This document shows positions 1-9,081 of a stretch of DNA of 64,000 nucleotides, piece by piece. The position numbers and the translations under genes were made by a program. This DNA comes from DATFVJ01 sp963727015. Its GTDB lineage: Bacteria > Actinomycetota > Actinomycetes > Streptosporangiales > Streptosporangiaceae. Numbering within the stretch: the first letter of the stretch is position 1; every line of letters begins with the position of its first letter. The notes beneath the pieces were generated by a model. It saw only the letters and a list, made by a program, of their open reading frames with translations, ran no database searches and was not told the origin of the DNA. The stretch covers positions 186,001-250,000 of the forward strand of contig CAVSEV010000007.1 in NCBI GenBank assembly GCA_963727015.1. Reading direction: 5' to 3'.

Positions 1-806
1 GATACCCGGCCGCCGTCGTCGTCGACCTGCGCGAGGAGGATCGACATGACGTCATCACCGGGGCGGCGCCGCTTGGTTTCCGCAAGCAGGTGGGCGTAAG
101 CATAGAGGTCGGGCATGCCCTCGCGGGTGCGGGGGTCGGGCAGGCGGCCGCCTGCGTCCGGCGCCGGCCGCAGCGACAACGCCTCCCTGGCCATCGCGGT
201 GCCAGCGGACGGGTCGAACTCGGCCGACGAGGCGTAGTCGGGGTCCTGGTAGCCGATAACCCGGTTGGACCAGTCGAACAGCAGCCAGCGGTCCTGGTCC
301 GGCACGCCAAGGACATCTGCCAGGGTGAGCAGCGGCAGGTCGGCGGCCAGGTCCTTGGCGAAGTCGCACTCGCCCCGTTCGCCGGTAAGGACACGATCGC
401 AGATCGCACGCGCGTGCCCGCGGATGCGGTGGTCGAGCTGGGCCACCGCGCGCGGGGTGAACGACCGGCCGAGCAGCCGCCGCAGCCGTGCGTGCTCCGG
501 CGGATCCATGTTCAGCATCATCCGGCGGACATAGGCGAGGGCCTGGGGTGTGGCCGGGTCGCGCGTTTGCGTCGCGCCGAGCCAGGAAGAAAACAGCCGC
601 GGCCGCCGCAGCACCGACTCGACGTCGGCGTGCCGGAGCACGAGCCAGAAGCCTGGCCCTCCCGGCCAGCCGAGAACGGGAATCTCGTCCACCCAGGCGA
701 CGCGCCTGTGCCGCCGGAGCCGGGCGAGAGCGTCGAAGGGCACCCCGCCGACATAGGTCACCGGGTCGAACACGACTTCGGTGTCGGGCCGGGGCACCGC
801 CGTCAC
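1..806 (-). CDS. Cytochrome P450, C-terminus beyond the window
   Basis: About 268 N-terminal residues of a bacterial class I cytochrome P450, a haem monooxygenase that takes electrons from a ferredoxin partner. Visible family features are the block NMDPPEHARLRRLLGRSF, the following FTPRAV segment, and the C/D-helix region with a CDFAKDLAADLP stretch. The I-helix oxygen-binding motif and the Cys haem ligand would lie beyond base 1, so completeness cannot be judged. I start at the GTG at 806, which overlaps the stop of the small upstream gene (GTGTGA), implying translational coupling. The substrate cannot be inferred; no ferredoxin gene is visible on this side. Confidence 0.88.
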   Translation of the reverse strand, partial: MTAVPRPDTEVVFDPVTYVGGVPFDALARLRRHRRVAWVDEIPVLGWPGGPGFWLVLRHADVESVLRRPRLFSSWLGATQTRDPATPQALAYVRRMMLNMDPPEHARLRRLLGRSFTPRAVAQLDHRIRGHARAICDRVLTGERGECDFAKDLAADLPLLTLADVLGVPDQDRWLLFDWSNRVIGYQDPDYASSAEFDPSAGTAMAREALSLRPAPDAGGRLPDPRTREGMPDLYAYAHLLAETKRRRPGDDVMSILLAQVDDDGGRV

Positions 807-982
807 ACCCGCCCCAGGAACTCCTCGATGGACGTCGCGGCCGCCACCGCCGTCTCGGCCATCGGGAGGCGCCCGGCGCTCGAGAACATCTCAAGCCCGG
901 CGTCCGGATGGAATGCCAGCCACGCCTGTAGCGCGAGGACGTGATGGTCCCCCGGCCCAACCGTCACATGTGAGCTGGCCAC
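803..982 (-). CDS. Small conserved-looking protein coupled to the P450
   Basis: A 59-residue frame starting at a GTG with a GGAGG ribosome site 5 bases upstream. It ends in ATSIEEFLGRV and its stop overlaps the P450 start by four bases. The sequence is acidic to neutral, with no Cys motif (so not a ferredoxin), no signal peptide and no membrane segment. Overlap and a good Shine-Dalgarno suggest a real gene co-translated with the P450. I do not recognise the family. The region is also open in other frames, as is usual at this G+C content. Confidence 0.5.
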   Translation of the reverse strand: MASSHVTVGPGDHHVLALQAWLAFHPDAGLEMFSSAGRLPMAETAVAAATSIEEFLGRV

Positions 983-1112
983 ACCGACCTCCGCCTACCG
1001 CTTTGTCCCGCCTGCTGCAGACTCTAACGTTCGATCCCCGCCCGGCGGGACGGGTCAGTAACCAACTTCACGACAGCCCTCGGGCAACATTGGTCTACTT
1101 TGCTGGCTGGAA

Positions 1113-1391
1113 ATGAGCTGGGGGGTCACCAAGCAGGCGGCCAGTCAGCTGATCGACACGCTGGTCATCCGGGGCTACCTGGAGCGCGAGGTCAATCCCG
1201 GTGATCGTCGCCGGATGTCGATCGCGCTCACCTACCGGGGCCGGGCCGCCGCCACCGCGGTCCGGGCCGGCGTGGAGGTAGTGGACGCCGAACTCGCCCG
1301 GCTGCTTTCGCCGGCCGATCTGGCCGGCTTGCGGGCCGGCCTCGCCGCACTGGCAGAGATCAAAGAAAGGGGGGAGGAGGAAGGATCATGA
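1113..1391 (+). pseudogene. MarR-family regulator, C-terminal fragment
   Basis: The frame begins inside the winged-helix domain: VTKQAASQLIDTLVIRGYLER is the recognition helix and following strand of MarR proteins, and DPGDRRRM-like sequence forms the wing. A complete MarR protein has about 50 more residues upstream (the dimer helix and first HTH helix). In-frame sequence before 1113 shows no such similarity and has no ribosome site. It is therefore a truncated remnant rather than a working repressor. It converges on the tetR gene at 1415. Confidence 0.6.
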
Positions 1392-1414
1392 GCTCACCCA
1401 GCCGCTCAACCGGT

Positions 1415-2182
1415 TCAAGCCCGATCCCGCCCGTCAAGTGCGGTGCCTGCCGGTCGGCTAGCACGCCGTGTCCCCGGGCCCGGTGCGATGCCCCTGAGGA
1501 TCGTTTCGGCGAGGCGCCCGGCGAGGCCCGGCGGCGTGGTGATGGGGCTTCCAGGCGGGCTGAACAGGACCCGTGGCATGACCTGGCCGTGGATCGCACC
1601 GATGATCAGCTTCGAGGTCGCGTCGATGTCGGCGGCCGCGTCGATGCGGCCGAGTCGTTGTTCGGCGCGTAGATAGGCCGTGAGGAACTCCGGGAGGCTG
1701 CGTGGCCCCGCGCCGCCCGGGCTGTCGTCCCGGGCAGCCTGCTGGTCCGCGTTCTCGTTGTCTGGCGGGCCCGCGCCGAACGCCGAATCGCCGCCGGCCA
1801 TCGTGTGGAAGCGCCTGAGGACCTGCGGTTGTGACAGGAGCCCGGCGAAGGCGGGCTCGACCCGCACGAGTACGGCGAGGCCGCCGTCGATGAACAGCCG
1901 CAGGTTCCCGGCCACGGTGCCGGTCCCTGCGGGCGGCAACCGCGGCGCATCGGCCATGACGGTGCCGACGTGGGCTAGCAGGGCGTGGGCGAGCAGGTCC
2001 TCTTTGTCCTCAAAGTAGTTGTAGAGCACGCCGTCGGCGACCTGGGCTTCCCTGGCGATGTCGCGGACACCCAGTCCCGCGCTGCCCCGCTGGTCGATCA
2101 GCCGTGCGGCGGTGGTGATCAGGAACTCGCGCAGGTCCTGGCCGTCGCCGCCGCGCAGGGCGGCAGGTTTCCTAGGTGACAT
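1415..2182 (-). CDS. TetR-family transcriptional regulator
   Basis: 255 residues. The N-terminal TetR helix-turn-helix is clear: a LITTAARLIDQRG helix, then VRDIAREAQVADGVLYNYF with the conserved GVLYNYFEDKEDLL end. The C-terminal ligand-binding half is divergent, as in the family. It is the last gene of an operon with the ABC ATPase and permease, and its start overlaps the permease stop by 11 bases. The perfect palindrome at 3784-3823 in front of the operon is the obvious operator, so autorepression released by an exported compound is the likely circuit (inference). Confidence 0.9.
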   Translation of the reverse strand: MSPRKPAALRGGDGQDLREFLITTAARLIDQRGSAGLGVRDIAREAQVADGVLYNYFEDKEDLLAHALLAHVGTVMADAPRLPPAGTGTVAGNLRLFIDGGLAVLVRVEPAFAGLLSQPQVLRRFHTMAGGDSAFGAGPPDNENADQQAARDDSPGGAGPRSLPEFLTAYLRAEQRLGRIDAAADIDATSKLIIGAIHGQVMPRVLFSPPGSPITTPPGLAGRLAETILRGIAPGPGTRRASRPAGTALDGRDRA

Positions 2183-2912
2183 CGCGCTTGAGTGTAGCGA
2201 GGACGGCGGCAGTGGCGAATGCGGCGGCGTAGCCGGCCAGCACCAGCCCGCCCGCCCACTGCGGGAGCAGTCCGGGGGTGGCGGACATGTTCGCCCGGTC
2301 GAGGGCCTCGCTGGCGTAGAAGGGCAGCCAGCGGGCGAGCCCGGATCCGAGCAACTGCCCGGTGATGCCTTCGATCAGAGCGATCCACGCGAGCGCGGCG
2401 GCGACCGCGCCGGCAAGGTTACGGATGAGTGCGCCAAGGCCGACACCGATCGCGGCGAACGCGGCGTTGGCGGCTAGGCCCCCGCCAAGGGTCAGCCAGG
2501 TGCCGCCCGCGGGCAAATGGAAGGCGCCGCCCTTCGCGGCCCACCACGCCGCCGTGGCAGCGAGGGCGGCAGCAGCGGAAACCAGCCCGGCGGCCGCGCC
2601 GATCAGCCCATAGACAGTCAGCTTGGCAGCGACGACCCGGCCGCGCTCGGGAAAGCTGAGGTAGGTGTCGGTAATGGTGCCGTGCCGGTACTCGCCCGCG
2701 ACGGCGAGGATGCCGAAGACGAGGGTGAATATCGCGGCGAGACCAACGTGCGCGAAGGCCTTGCTCTGCACCGCGGGATCGTGCACATTCCCGCCGGACT
2801 CGACGAGACCAGTGACGCCGGCCACGACGATCAGCGGTCCTGCGGCGAGCAGCAGCCAGGGGCTGCGGATGGTGGCGAGCTTGCGGAACTCGCTGTGGAT
2901 CATGGGCAACAC
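2172..2912 (-). CDS. ABC exporter permease
   Basis: 246 residues with about six hydrophobic segments and an N-terminal EFRKLATIRSPWLLL stretch typical of ABC-2 type permeases paired with drug or lantibiotic export ATPases. I choose the GTG at 2912 because AAGGAG lies 7 bases upstream; the ATG at 2903 lies too far from it. The motif AGEYRHGTITDTYLSFP after the second membrane segment is characteristic of this subfamily. It partners the ATPase at 3061-3768, and its 3' end overlaps the tetR start. Confidence 0.88.
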   Translation of the reverse strand: MLPMIHSEFRKLATIRSPWLLLAAGPLIVVAGVTGLVESGGNVHDPAVQSKAFAHVGLAAIFTLVFGILAVAGEYRHGTITDTYLSFPERGRVVAAKLTVYGLIGAAAGLVSAAAALAATAAWWAAKGGAFHLPAGGTWLTLGGGLAANAAFAAIGVGLGALIRNLAGAVAAALAWIALIEGITGQLLGSGLARWLPFYASEALDRANMSATPGLLPQWAGGLVLAGYAAAFATAAVLATLKRDVT

Positions 2913-2997
2913 GGATGGTCTCCTTGGCAATGAGCGGGCACCGCCGGCCGGATAGGCGCGCGGCGCGGGGCGCCGAGCTGACGGTCCGTGCCACACT

Positions 2998-3038
2998 GCG
3001 GCAGCCGTTTTGGATCATTAGGACTTAACGGCTGCCGC
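2998..3038. repeat. Perfect 12-bp hairpin between ATPase and permease genes
   Basis: GCGGCAGCCGTT (2998-3009) pairs perfectly with AACGGCTGCCGC (3027-3038) around a 17-base loop. It lies in the 148-bp gap between the ATPase and permease genes. There is no T-tract, so it may attenuate or process the transcript rather than terminate it. Its right arm is a copy of the TTAACGGCTGCCGCG motif seen elsewhere in the window. Confidence 0.6.
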
Positions 3039-3060
3039 GAGGCGTCACATCTCTTGGCGG

Positions 3061-3768
3061 TCATCCTCGCGCCACGGTCAGTTTCAGGAACGCCGACTCC
3101 AGCGCGTTGTTCGTCTCGCCGATCTCGCGCAGCGGCCCCGCGAAGCGCAGCTGCCCGGCGCTGACGATCACTACGTGGTCGACCGTCTGGGCAACCTCGC
3201 TGAGCACGTGGCTGGCGAAGACGATGGTGCGGCCATCGCTCGCCAGGCCGCGCAGCAGACCACGGAGCCAGGCCACGCCGGCCGGGTCGAGCCCGTTGGC
3301 CGGCTCGTCGAGGAGGAGCACCTGCGGGTCGCCGAGGAGGGCCGCGGCAAGGCTGAGGCGTTGCCGCATGCCGAGGGAGAACTCGCGGACGCGCCGGCGC
3401 GCGACCGGCGCAAGGCCGGCCTGGTCGAGGACCTCGTCCACACGGCGATCGGCGATGCCGTCCGCGGCGGCTAGGACGCGCAGGTGGTCGCGGGCCCGGC
3501 GCCCCGGGTGGGAGCCGGTTGTTTCGAGCATCGCGCCGACCGAGCGGCGGGGCCGGGCGAGGCGGCGGTAAGGGATGCCGCCGATCAACGCCTCGCCCGC
3601 GCTCGGCCTGACCAAGCCGAGTGCCACGCGCAACGTGGTCGTCTTCCCTGACCCGTTCGGCCCGAGGAAACCGGTCACCTTCCCGGCCGGGGCGGTAAAT
3701 GACAACCCCCGCACGGCGGTTACCCGGCCGAAGGTCTTTGTCAGGCCGCGGATCTCGACTTCCGCCAT
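3061..3768 (-). CDS. ABC transporter ATP-binding protein (drug-export type)
   Basis: 235 residues, single nucleotide-binding domain. Walker A is GPNGSGKTTTLR (about residues 36-47), the signature is FSLGMRQRL, Walker B is VLLLDEPANGLDP and the H-loop is FASH. The sequence resembles the CcmA/DrrA-like ATPases of two-gene exporters and powers the permease at 2172-2912. The start has AAGGGAG 6 bases upstream. The promoter region holds the 40-bp palindrome. The substrate is unknown; the TetR in the same operon suggests a toxic small molecule. Confidence 0.93.
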   Translation of the reverse strand: MAEVEIRGLTKTFGRVTAVRGLSFTAPAGKVTGFLGPNGSGKTTTLRVALGLVRPSAGEALIGGIPYRRLARPRRSVGAMLETTGSHPGRRARDHLRVLAAADGIADRRVDEVLDQAGLAPVARRRVREFSLGMRQRLSLAAALLGDPQVLLLDEPANGLDPAGVAWLRGLLRGLASDGRTIVFASHVLSEVAQTVDHVVIVSAGQLRFAGPLREIGETNNALESAFLKLTVARG

Positions 3769-3783
3769 ACCACACTCCCTTGT

Positions 3784-3823
3784 GAACAGGTGTTCATGAA
3801 CAATAGTTCATGAACACCTGTTC
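3784..3823. promoter_or_regulatory. Perfect 18+4+18 palindrome, likely TetR operator
   Basis: Arms GAACAGGTGTTCATGAAC (3784-3801) and GTTCATGAACACCTGTTC (3806-3823) are exact reverse complements around AATA. Each arm itself carries a smaller TGTTCATGAACA dyad, so two overlapping dimers could bind, as for QacR-type TetR proteins. It lies 16 bases before the ATPase start and would cover its promoter, and it is also upstream of the divergent DHFR/YCII/sigma cluster. Confidence 0.75.
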
Positions 3824-3852
3824 AGGATAGACCGCGGCCGGAATTTGGCGTG

Positions 3853-3878
3853 TGTCGATCCGGCCGGACGCCGTTCGT
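3853..3878 (+). promoter_or_regulatory. Candidate ECF42-type promoter
   Basis: TGTCGA at 3853-3858 is followed 17 bases later by CGT at 3876-3878. From memory, ECF42 sigma factors recognise a TGTCGA -35 element with a CG-containing -10, and they transcribe the DGPF/YCII gene next to them. The site sits 73 bases before the DHFR-like gene that leads the cluster. This is inference from a short match. Confidence 0.35.
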
Positions 3879-3930
3879 GTAGAGGGTGGAAGGCGCCACG
3901 GTGCTGGCGGTGACTGTCCGGGAGGAATGG

Positions 3931-4350
3931 ATGAGCAAGGTCGTTGTGGCCGGCAACCTGACCTTCGAGGGCGTGCTGCAGGCGCCGGGTCGGCCCGGCG
4001 AGGAGCGCCGCGGCGGTTTCGAGCACGGAGGCTGGGCGGTGCCCTGCGGCGATTCGGTCCTGGCCAGGGAGATGGGAGAGGGAATGGCCAAGGGCGGGGC
4101 GCTGCTGCCCGGGCGGCGGACCTACGAGGACTTCGCCGCCTTCTGGCCCTACCAGAAGGACAATCGGTTCCGCCTGTTCGCCGACCGCAGCTCATCCGCC
4201 GCGCTACGCCTCGCCGGCACCGTCACCACGGCCACCGGCGTAGTGCTCGCCGCCTACCAGCGCGGAACCGGGGCAGGCCACCTAGGCTGCGTCAACATCA
4301 AGGGAGGAACACCAGATGAAGCAGTACCTGCTCAGTGTCTACCAGCCTGA
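3931..4350 (+). pseudogene. DHFR/RibD-like protein with a large internal deletion
   Basis: 139 residues. The N-terminal part (MSKVVVAGNLTFEG ... LLPGRRTYEDFAAFWPYQ) matches the bacterial dihydrofolate-reductase-like family (RibD C-terminal domain). Directly after KDNRF it jumps to a segment ending LRLAGTVTTATGVVLAAYQ, which is the C-terminus of the same family. About 80 residues of the central nucleotide-binding region are missing while the frame is kept. The start has GGAGG at proper distance. It overlaps the YCII gene by 35 bases. It is probably non-functional, though still translated and possibly needed for coupling. Confidence 0.65.
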
Positions 4351-4669
4351 CGGAGATCCACCGCCGTCGGTGGACCTGGAGCGGATCGGCCGCGACCTGG
4401 ACGCCTTGCACCAGGAAATGAAGGCGGCCGGCGCCTGGGTCTTCAGCGGAGGACTGCACCTGCCGGCCTCGGCCACCGTGGTGCGGTTCACGGGTGGCGA
4501 GATGCTTACGACCGATGGCCCGTTCACCGAGGGCAAAGAGCACCTCGGCGGATTCACCATCGTCACGGCGCCCGACCTCGACGCCGCGCTCGAGTGGGCC
4601 CGCAAGACCGCCCGGGCGACCACGCTCCCGATCGAGGTGCGGCCGTTCCAGGGTGGCGCCGGGGAATGA
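4316..4669 (+). CDS. YCII-related (DGPF) domain protein
   Basis: 117 residues covering one YCII/DGPF domain: MKQYLLSVYQPDG start, the diagnostic TDGPFTEGKEHLGGF motif in the middle and a conserved EVRPF end. These small ferredoxin-fold proteins are the conserved genomic partners of ECF42 sigma factors and their usual regulatory target; their biochemical function is unproven. GGAGG lies 8 bases before the ATG. The stop overlaps the sigma factor start (ATGA), so the two are translationally coupled. Confidence 0.92.
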   Translation: MKQYLLSVYQPDGDPPPSVDLERIGRDLDALHQEMKAAGAWVFSGGLHLPASATVVRFTGGEMLTTDGPFTEGKEHLGGFTIVTAPDLDAALEWARKTARATTLPIEVRPFQGGAGE

Positions 4670-5913
4670 CGGGCGTCGCCGCCCCCGAAATCGGCCGCGT
4701 GTTCCGCGCGGAGTACGGCCGCGCGGTGGCCGTCCTGGTCCGCGTCTTCGGTGACATCGACGTCGCCGAGGAGGCGGTTCAGGACGCGTTCACCGCGGCT
4801 GTGCAGCGGTGGCCGTCCACCGGGCTGCCGCCGAGCCCGGCAGGATGGATCATCACCACCGCCCGTAACCGGGCGATCGACCACCTGCGGAGGGAGGCGT
4901 CCCGCGAGGACCGGCACGCCCAGGCAGCGCTGCTGCACGCCCGTCCAGAACCAGTCGAGGACGGCCCAGCAGGGGCAGACCCAGCCGAGGAGGCCACCGT
5001 GCGGGACGACCGGCTGCGCCTGATCTTCACCTGCTGTCACCCTTCGCTGGGCGCCGGCGCCCAGGTCGCGCTGACGCTCCGGCTCCTGGGCGGGCTCACC
5101 ACGGCGGAGATCGCGCGCGCCTTCCTGGTGCCCGAGCCGACCATGGCCCAACGACTGGTCCGGGCCAAGGGCAAGATCCGCGACGCGCGGATCCCTTACC
5201 GGGTCCCGAGCGAGGCCGACCTCCCTGGGCGCCTGCGGGCCGTGCTGGCCGTCGTCTACCTCATCTTCAACGAGGGCTACACGGCGAGCTCGGGTGACCG
5301 GCTCGCCCGCGAGGACCTCGCCGCGGAGGCCGTCCGCCTCGGACGGCTGCTGGCCGAGCTCATGCCGGACGAACCGGAGGTCATGGGGCTGCTGGCGCTC
5401 ATGCTGCTCGCCGAGTCGCGCCGGGCCACCCGCACCACCGCCGGGGGCGACCTCGTACTGCTAGCCGACCAGGACCGCGGCCGCTGGGACCGTGCCCTCA
5501 TCGCCGAAGGCCAGGCGATCGTCCGGCAATGCCTGCGGCGGGGCGAGCCAGGCCCGTACCAGATACAGGCGGCGATCAACGCCGTCCACAGCGACGCCCC
5601 GGTCGCGGCCGCCACGGACTGGCGGCAGATCCTGCAGCTGTACAACCAGCTGCTTCCGCTCGCCCCGAGCCCAGTCGTCGCACTCAACCGCGCGGTCGCG
5701 CTGGCGGAGGTTGAGGGGCCGGATGCGGCGCTCACCATCGTCGACGGCCTCGACCTCGATGGCTACTACATGTTCCATGCCATCCGCGCCGACCTGCTCC
5801 GGCGCCTGGGCCGGGACGCCGAGGCGGCGCGGGCCTACGAGATGGCGATCGCCCGCACCGAGAACGCGGCCGAGCGCGCCTTCCTGCAGCGCAGCCGTCA
5901 AGCACTCAGGTGA
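4666..5913 (+). CDS. ECF42-type RNA polymerase sigma factor with C-terminal extension
   Basis: 415 residues. Region 2 (FRAEYGRAVAVLVRVFGD, then WIITTARNRAIDHLRR) and region 4 (LGGLTTAEIARAFLVPEPTM) occupy the first 190 residues. The rest is the large TPR-like extension that defines the ECF42 group, ending with the conserved DGYYMFHAIRADLLRRLGR block. ECF42 factors have no classical anti-sigma factor, and the extension is needed for activity (family knowledge). It is coupled by ATGA to the YCII gene, which it probably transcribes. Confidence 0.93.
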   Translation: MTGVAAPEIGRVFRAEYGRAVAVLVRVFGDIDVAEEAVQDAFTAAVQRWPSTGLPPSPAGWIITTARNRAIDHLRREASREDRHAQAALLHARPEPVEDGPAGADPAEEATVRDDRLRLIFTCCHPSLGAGAQVALTLRLLGGLTTAEIARAFLVPEPTMAQRLVRAKGKIRDARIPYRVPSEADLPGRLRAVLAVVYLIFNEGYTASSGDRLAREDLAAEAVRLGRLLAELMPDEPEVMGLLALMLLAESRRATRTTAGGDLVLLADQDRGRWDRALIAEGQAIVRQCLRRGEPGPYQIQAAINAVHSDAPVAAATDWRQILQLYNQLLPLAPSPVVALNRAVALAEVEGPDAALTIVDGLDLDGYYMFHAIRADLLRRLGRDAEAARAYEMAIARTENAAERAFLQRSRQALR

Positions 5914-5954
5914 GCGGCCCTGCGGCGCAGCCGTCAAGCGCTCAGCTGAGCGGC
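5884..5954. repeat. Tandem duplication of the sigma gene 3' end
   Basis: About 35 bases spanning the last codons and stop of the sigma gene (core GCGCAGCCGTCAAGC) are repeated immediately downstream with a few substitutions. The duplicate lies after the stop and does not extend the protein. Confidence 0.7.
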
Positions 5955-6128
5955 GCCGCCCCGCCAGCAGCGACGGGATGATGTGCGTAAGCACCCACGA
6001 CGCGCTCCTCGAGAACCGGGCGCCGACATGCCGTTCGGTGCTATCGCCTGGCGGGAGTTGGTGCTGGCCTGTCCCCGGTGCGCTCACGCCGAGAGTCGCT
6101 CAACACCTGTCCCCGGGCGGCCGGGCCG

Positions 6129-8704
6129 CTAGTAGGGATCGGGGGTGGTTGGGTAGCTGCGCCCGGATGGGGTTGTCCAGCGGAAGGTGCCCGGGTGGGG
6201 TTGTTCGAGGTGCCAGCCGGGAGCCTGCTTGACTTGGTGGTGCCGCCGGCACGCGGGCCCGAGGTTACACTCGCAGGTCCGGCCGCCCTGGTCGTAGGCG
6301 GTTGTGTGGTCGCAATCACATTGGGCCGCGGTGCGGCGGCAGCCCGGGAATACGCAGGTCCGGTCGCGGATCTCGATCAGGTGCCGCAGCCGCCGCGGCG
6401 GCGTGTACCCGGGGGCCTGGCGCTGGTGGGCGCAGCTGCCGGCGGCCAGCGGCTGGATGTCGAACGCCAGCCGCTGGCGGCCGGGCCCGCCGCCGCCCTC
6501 GCCGCTGCCGCGGCTGGTAGCCAGCGGGTCGATATCGAACGCCAGCCGCCACCGGCCGGGGCCGCCGCCCTCGCCGCTCCCGGCGGCACCGCCGCTCCCG
6601 GCGGCACCAGCATCCGGGCCACCGCCGGCGGGGCTTCCGCGGCTGCCGGGCGGGCCGGGGCCGCCGGATGTTGCGCCGGGGCCGCCGGGACCGGGATGGC
6701 CTGGGGGCGTGCCGTCAGGTGGGCGGGCCCGGCCCGATGGTGCCCGGCCCGATGGGGCCCGGCCCGATGGGGCCCGGCCCGGCGGGGCGCAGCCGTGGCC
6801 GATGGCCTCGCCGTTCGGGCCGGTCAGGGTCAGGCACCAGCGGGACGCCGGATCGGCGGCGGCGAGCGCGGCGAGTTCGGCGGCGGTGGCGGCGTCGACC
6901 GGCCCGAACCCGCCGGCATCGCCCGGGGCCTGGGACAAGCCGAGCAAGGTGGCCAGTGGCAGGGTCAGGTTGACCCGCGCCGCCAGCCCAGCCCGGCCGC
7001 CCGCGCCCGCCTTGTGCTCCGCGCTGGCCGCCTGGTCCGGGCCGGCCGCCCGCCCCGGGCGCGTTTCCCGCCCCGGGCTCGTTTCCCGTCCCGGCCCGGC
7101 GGTCTGCGCCGGATCGGCGGCCTGCCCGGATCGGCCGACTGCTCTGGGCCGGCGGCCTGCCCCGGATTGGCTGCCTTCTCAGGAATGGCGCCCTGCCTCG
7201 GATCGGCCGGCTGGTCTGGGCCGGCGGTCTGCGCCGGATCGGCGGCCTGTGCCGGATCGGCGGTCTGCGCCGGGCCGGTTTCCCCACCGGCTGCGGGGGG
7301 CTCGGCGGGGGTGGCGAGGAGTTCGCCGATCGGGGTGCCGGTCAGCAGCGCGACGAAGACCCCGGCGCGCAGCTGGTCCAGGCTCGCCTGGGCGCCGGAT
7401 TTCTTCAGCTGCCGGGCCAGCGTGTCGATCCGCTTGTCGGCGGCCAGCGCCCCAGCGGGCGGCAGGTCCCGCCCGGCCAGCGACGCGGTGCCCGACGGCT
7501 CCCGCCACCGCTCCACCCGCGCCTCCCGCTGGGCCTGCTCCCGGCGCCGGCGCGCCGCGCCCGGATCGACCGCGAACACCGCCTGCAGGCACGCGGCCCG
7601 CAGCTGGCCGCTGGTCAGCCGGCCCGCCTTGGTGAGCAGGGCCGCCTCCACCCGCCGCGCGGCGGCGTCGTCCAGGACGGCCAGCTGGTCCGCGATCACC
7701 CGGGCCCGGTAGTCATCGATCACCCCGGCCGCCAGCGCGGCCGCCGTCCCCGGCAGCCGGGCCAGGTCAGCGGCCCGGTCCACCAGCTGCTGCGCCCCCC
7801 GCTGGGTCAGCGTCAGCGCGCACGCCAGCTCCGACTCCACCGACGCGACCGCCCGGCCCAGATCCTGGCCCAGCTCCCGCGCCAGCCCGGCGCGCCGCGC
7901 CGACAGCTCACTGACCGCGGAAAACTCACCCGCCGCCGCCCACGACCCCAGCCGCCGGAACGCCCGCACCACCCCGGTCAGCTCATCATCACCCAGCCCC
8001 CCGAGCCCCGCGCGCGCGTCCTGCGCGAAACCCGCCAGCACCGCCCCCGGCTCCAGCACATCCAGCACCCCGCCGCCCGAAAACCCCGGGCCCGCCCACT
8101 CCGGCCCGCCGCCACCAGCACGAGACACCAGTCCAGCCGGAAACGCCAGCGCCAGCTCCGGATGCACCCACCGCGCCCGCGCCGCCTCCGCCGCCAGCCG
8201 CCCGACCAGCACCTCACGCGGCACAGCCGCCTCCGGCCCATCCACCGGATCACTATCAGGATCAGGCGCCAGCCCCCACAACTCCGCCACCGTCGGCTCC
8301 ACCCACTCCGCACCCCCATCCACGCCCCAGCAGACGCCAGCGCCAGCACCAGCCCGGCCAGCACCCGCCGCCGCCCAGCCGACAGCACCGGCACGGTCCG
8401 ACGCTGCGGCGGACCCAGGCTGCCCGGCGAACCCAGGCTGCCCAGCGGACCCAGGCTGCCCGGCGGGGCCGGGCTGGGGGGTTGCCGGGCAGCCTGGCTG
8501 GGCAGTGGCGGGGCCGGGCTGGGTGGCCGGGCCGGGCTGGGTGGCCGGGCTGGGCTTCGCGGCCGGGCCGGGCTGGGTGGCCAGGCCGGGCTGGGCGGTG
8601 GCGGGGCGGGGCTGGGCGACGGGGCCGGGATGCCGGCCGCGCCCGGCCCCCTGCGGAGGCGACGGGACATGTCCCGAAGGCTGGCCCGCACCATCAGCGG
8701 TCAT
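6129..8704 (-). pseudogene. DUF222 / HNH endonuclease with one frameshift
   Basis: An actinobacterial DUF222-HNH protein of about 858 residues once one frameshift is repaired. The N-terminal part is low-complexity Pro/Gln/Ala repeat (PGPATQPGPAT units), the middle is the helical DUF222 domain, and the C-terminus holds the HNH site with TCVFPGC, CDCDHTTAYDQGG and CRRHHQVKQ (zinc and catalytic residues present). The frame breaks at a G-run near 7125-7127: before it ADPG follows one frame, after it the repeat continues in another, and adding one G restores the protein. I start at the ATG at 8704 because GGAGGTG precedes it. The break may be real or a homopolymer sequencing error. Confidence 0.75.
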
Positions 8705-8817
8705 CCCGGTCACCTCCCCGCCTCGCAGCATCCGTCGACTGTCTTCGAACATGCTATCGGACCGCTACGACATTTCCGGGTCTCGGCAAACAAACCGGCC
8801 TGCGCAACATCCGGCCA

Positions 8818-8859
8818 GGCACAGCCAAGGCACAGCCAAGGCACAGCCAAGGCACAGCC
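8818..8859. repeat. Tandem GGCACAGCCAA repeat
   Basis: Three complete 11-bp copies and a partial fourth, between the HNH gene and the PoxB-like fragment. No coding role is evident. Confidence 0.8.
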
Positions 8860-8928
8860 TGCCGCGCAGCCCTTCAGGAACGATTGCCATGCGGCACGGC
8901 ATACCTGCTGTGCCCGGAGGGATAGGCG

Positions 8929-9081
8929 CTAATTTCCTCGCGCCGCGGACTGCACGAACTTCGGCTGGTTGTCCGCGCGCCCCCAGGCGCCCCGGATGCC
9001 GTTGATCCCGTCGCCCGAAAACCGAAGACCTTGTCCACCCCTGAGCCGCAGGCGTTCCAGCAGGTAATCAGCGACGGCCGT
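8929..9081 (-). pseudogene. N-terminal fragment of a TPP-dependent pyruvate oxidase-like enzyme
   Basis: Fifty residues resemble the start of the PoxB/acetolactate synthase family: AVADYLLERLR followed by a degraded spacer, then SGDGINGIRGAWGRADNQPKF, which in intact proteins reads GDGINGLLGAWGRA and continues to the catalytic Glu. Here the frame stops after QSAARGN, where a RHEEMAAF block is expected. The FGYPGDGIN element is itself altered. No downstream part of the gene is present, so this is a decayed fragment. Confidence 0.6.

Noticed and set aside
90..944. Long open frames on the plus strand across the P450 region.
   Set aside because: They are the antisense and off-frame readings of the minus-strand P450, typical of 70 percent GC DNA; no family similarity.
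6078..7712. A 544-residue plus-strand frame over the HNH gene.
   Set aside because: Arg/Gly/Ala-rich shadow; the opposite strand has clear DUF222 and HNH motifs.
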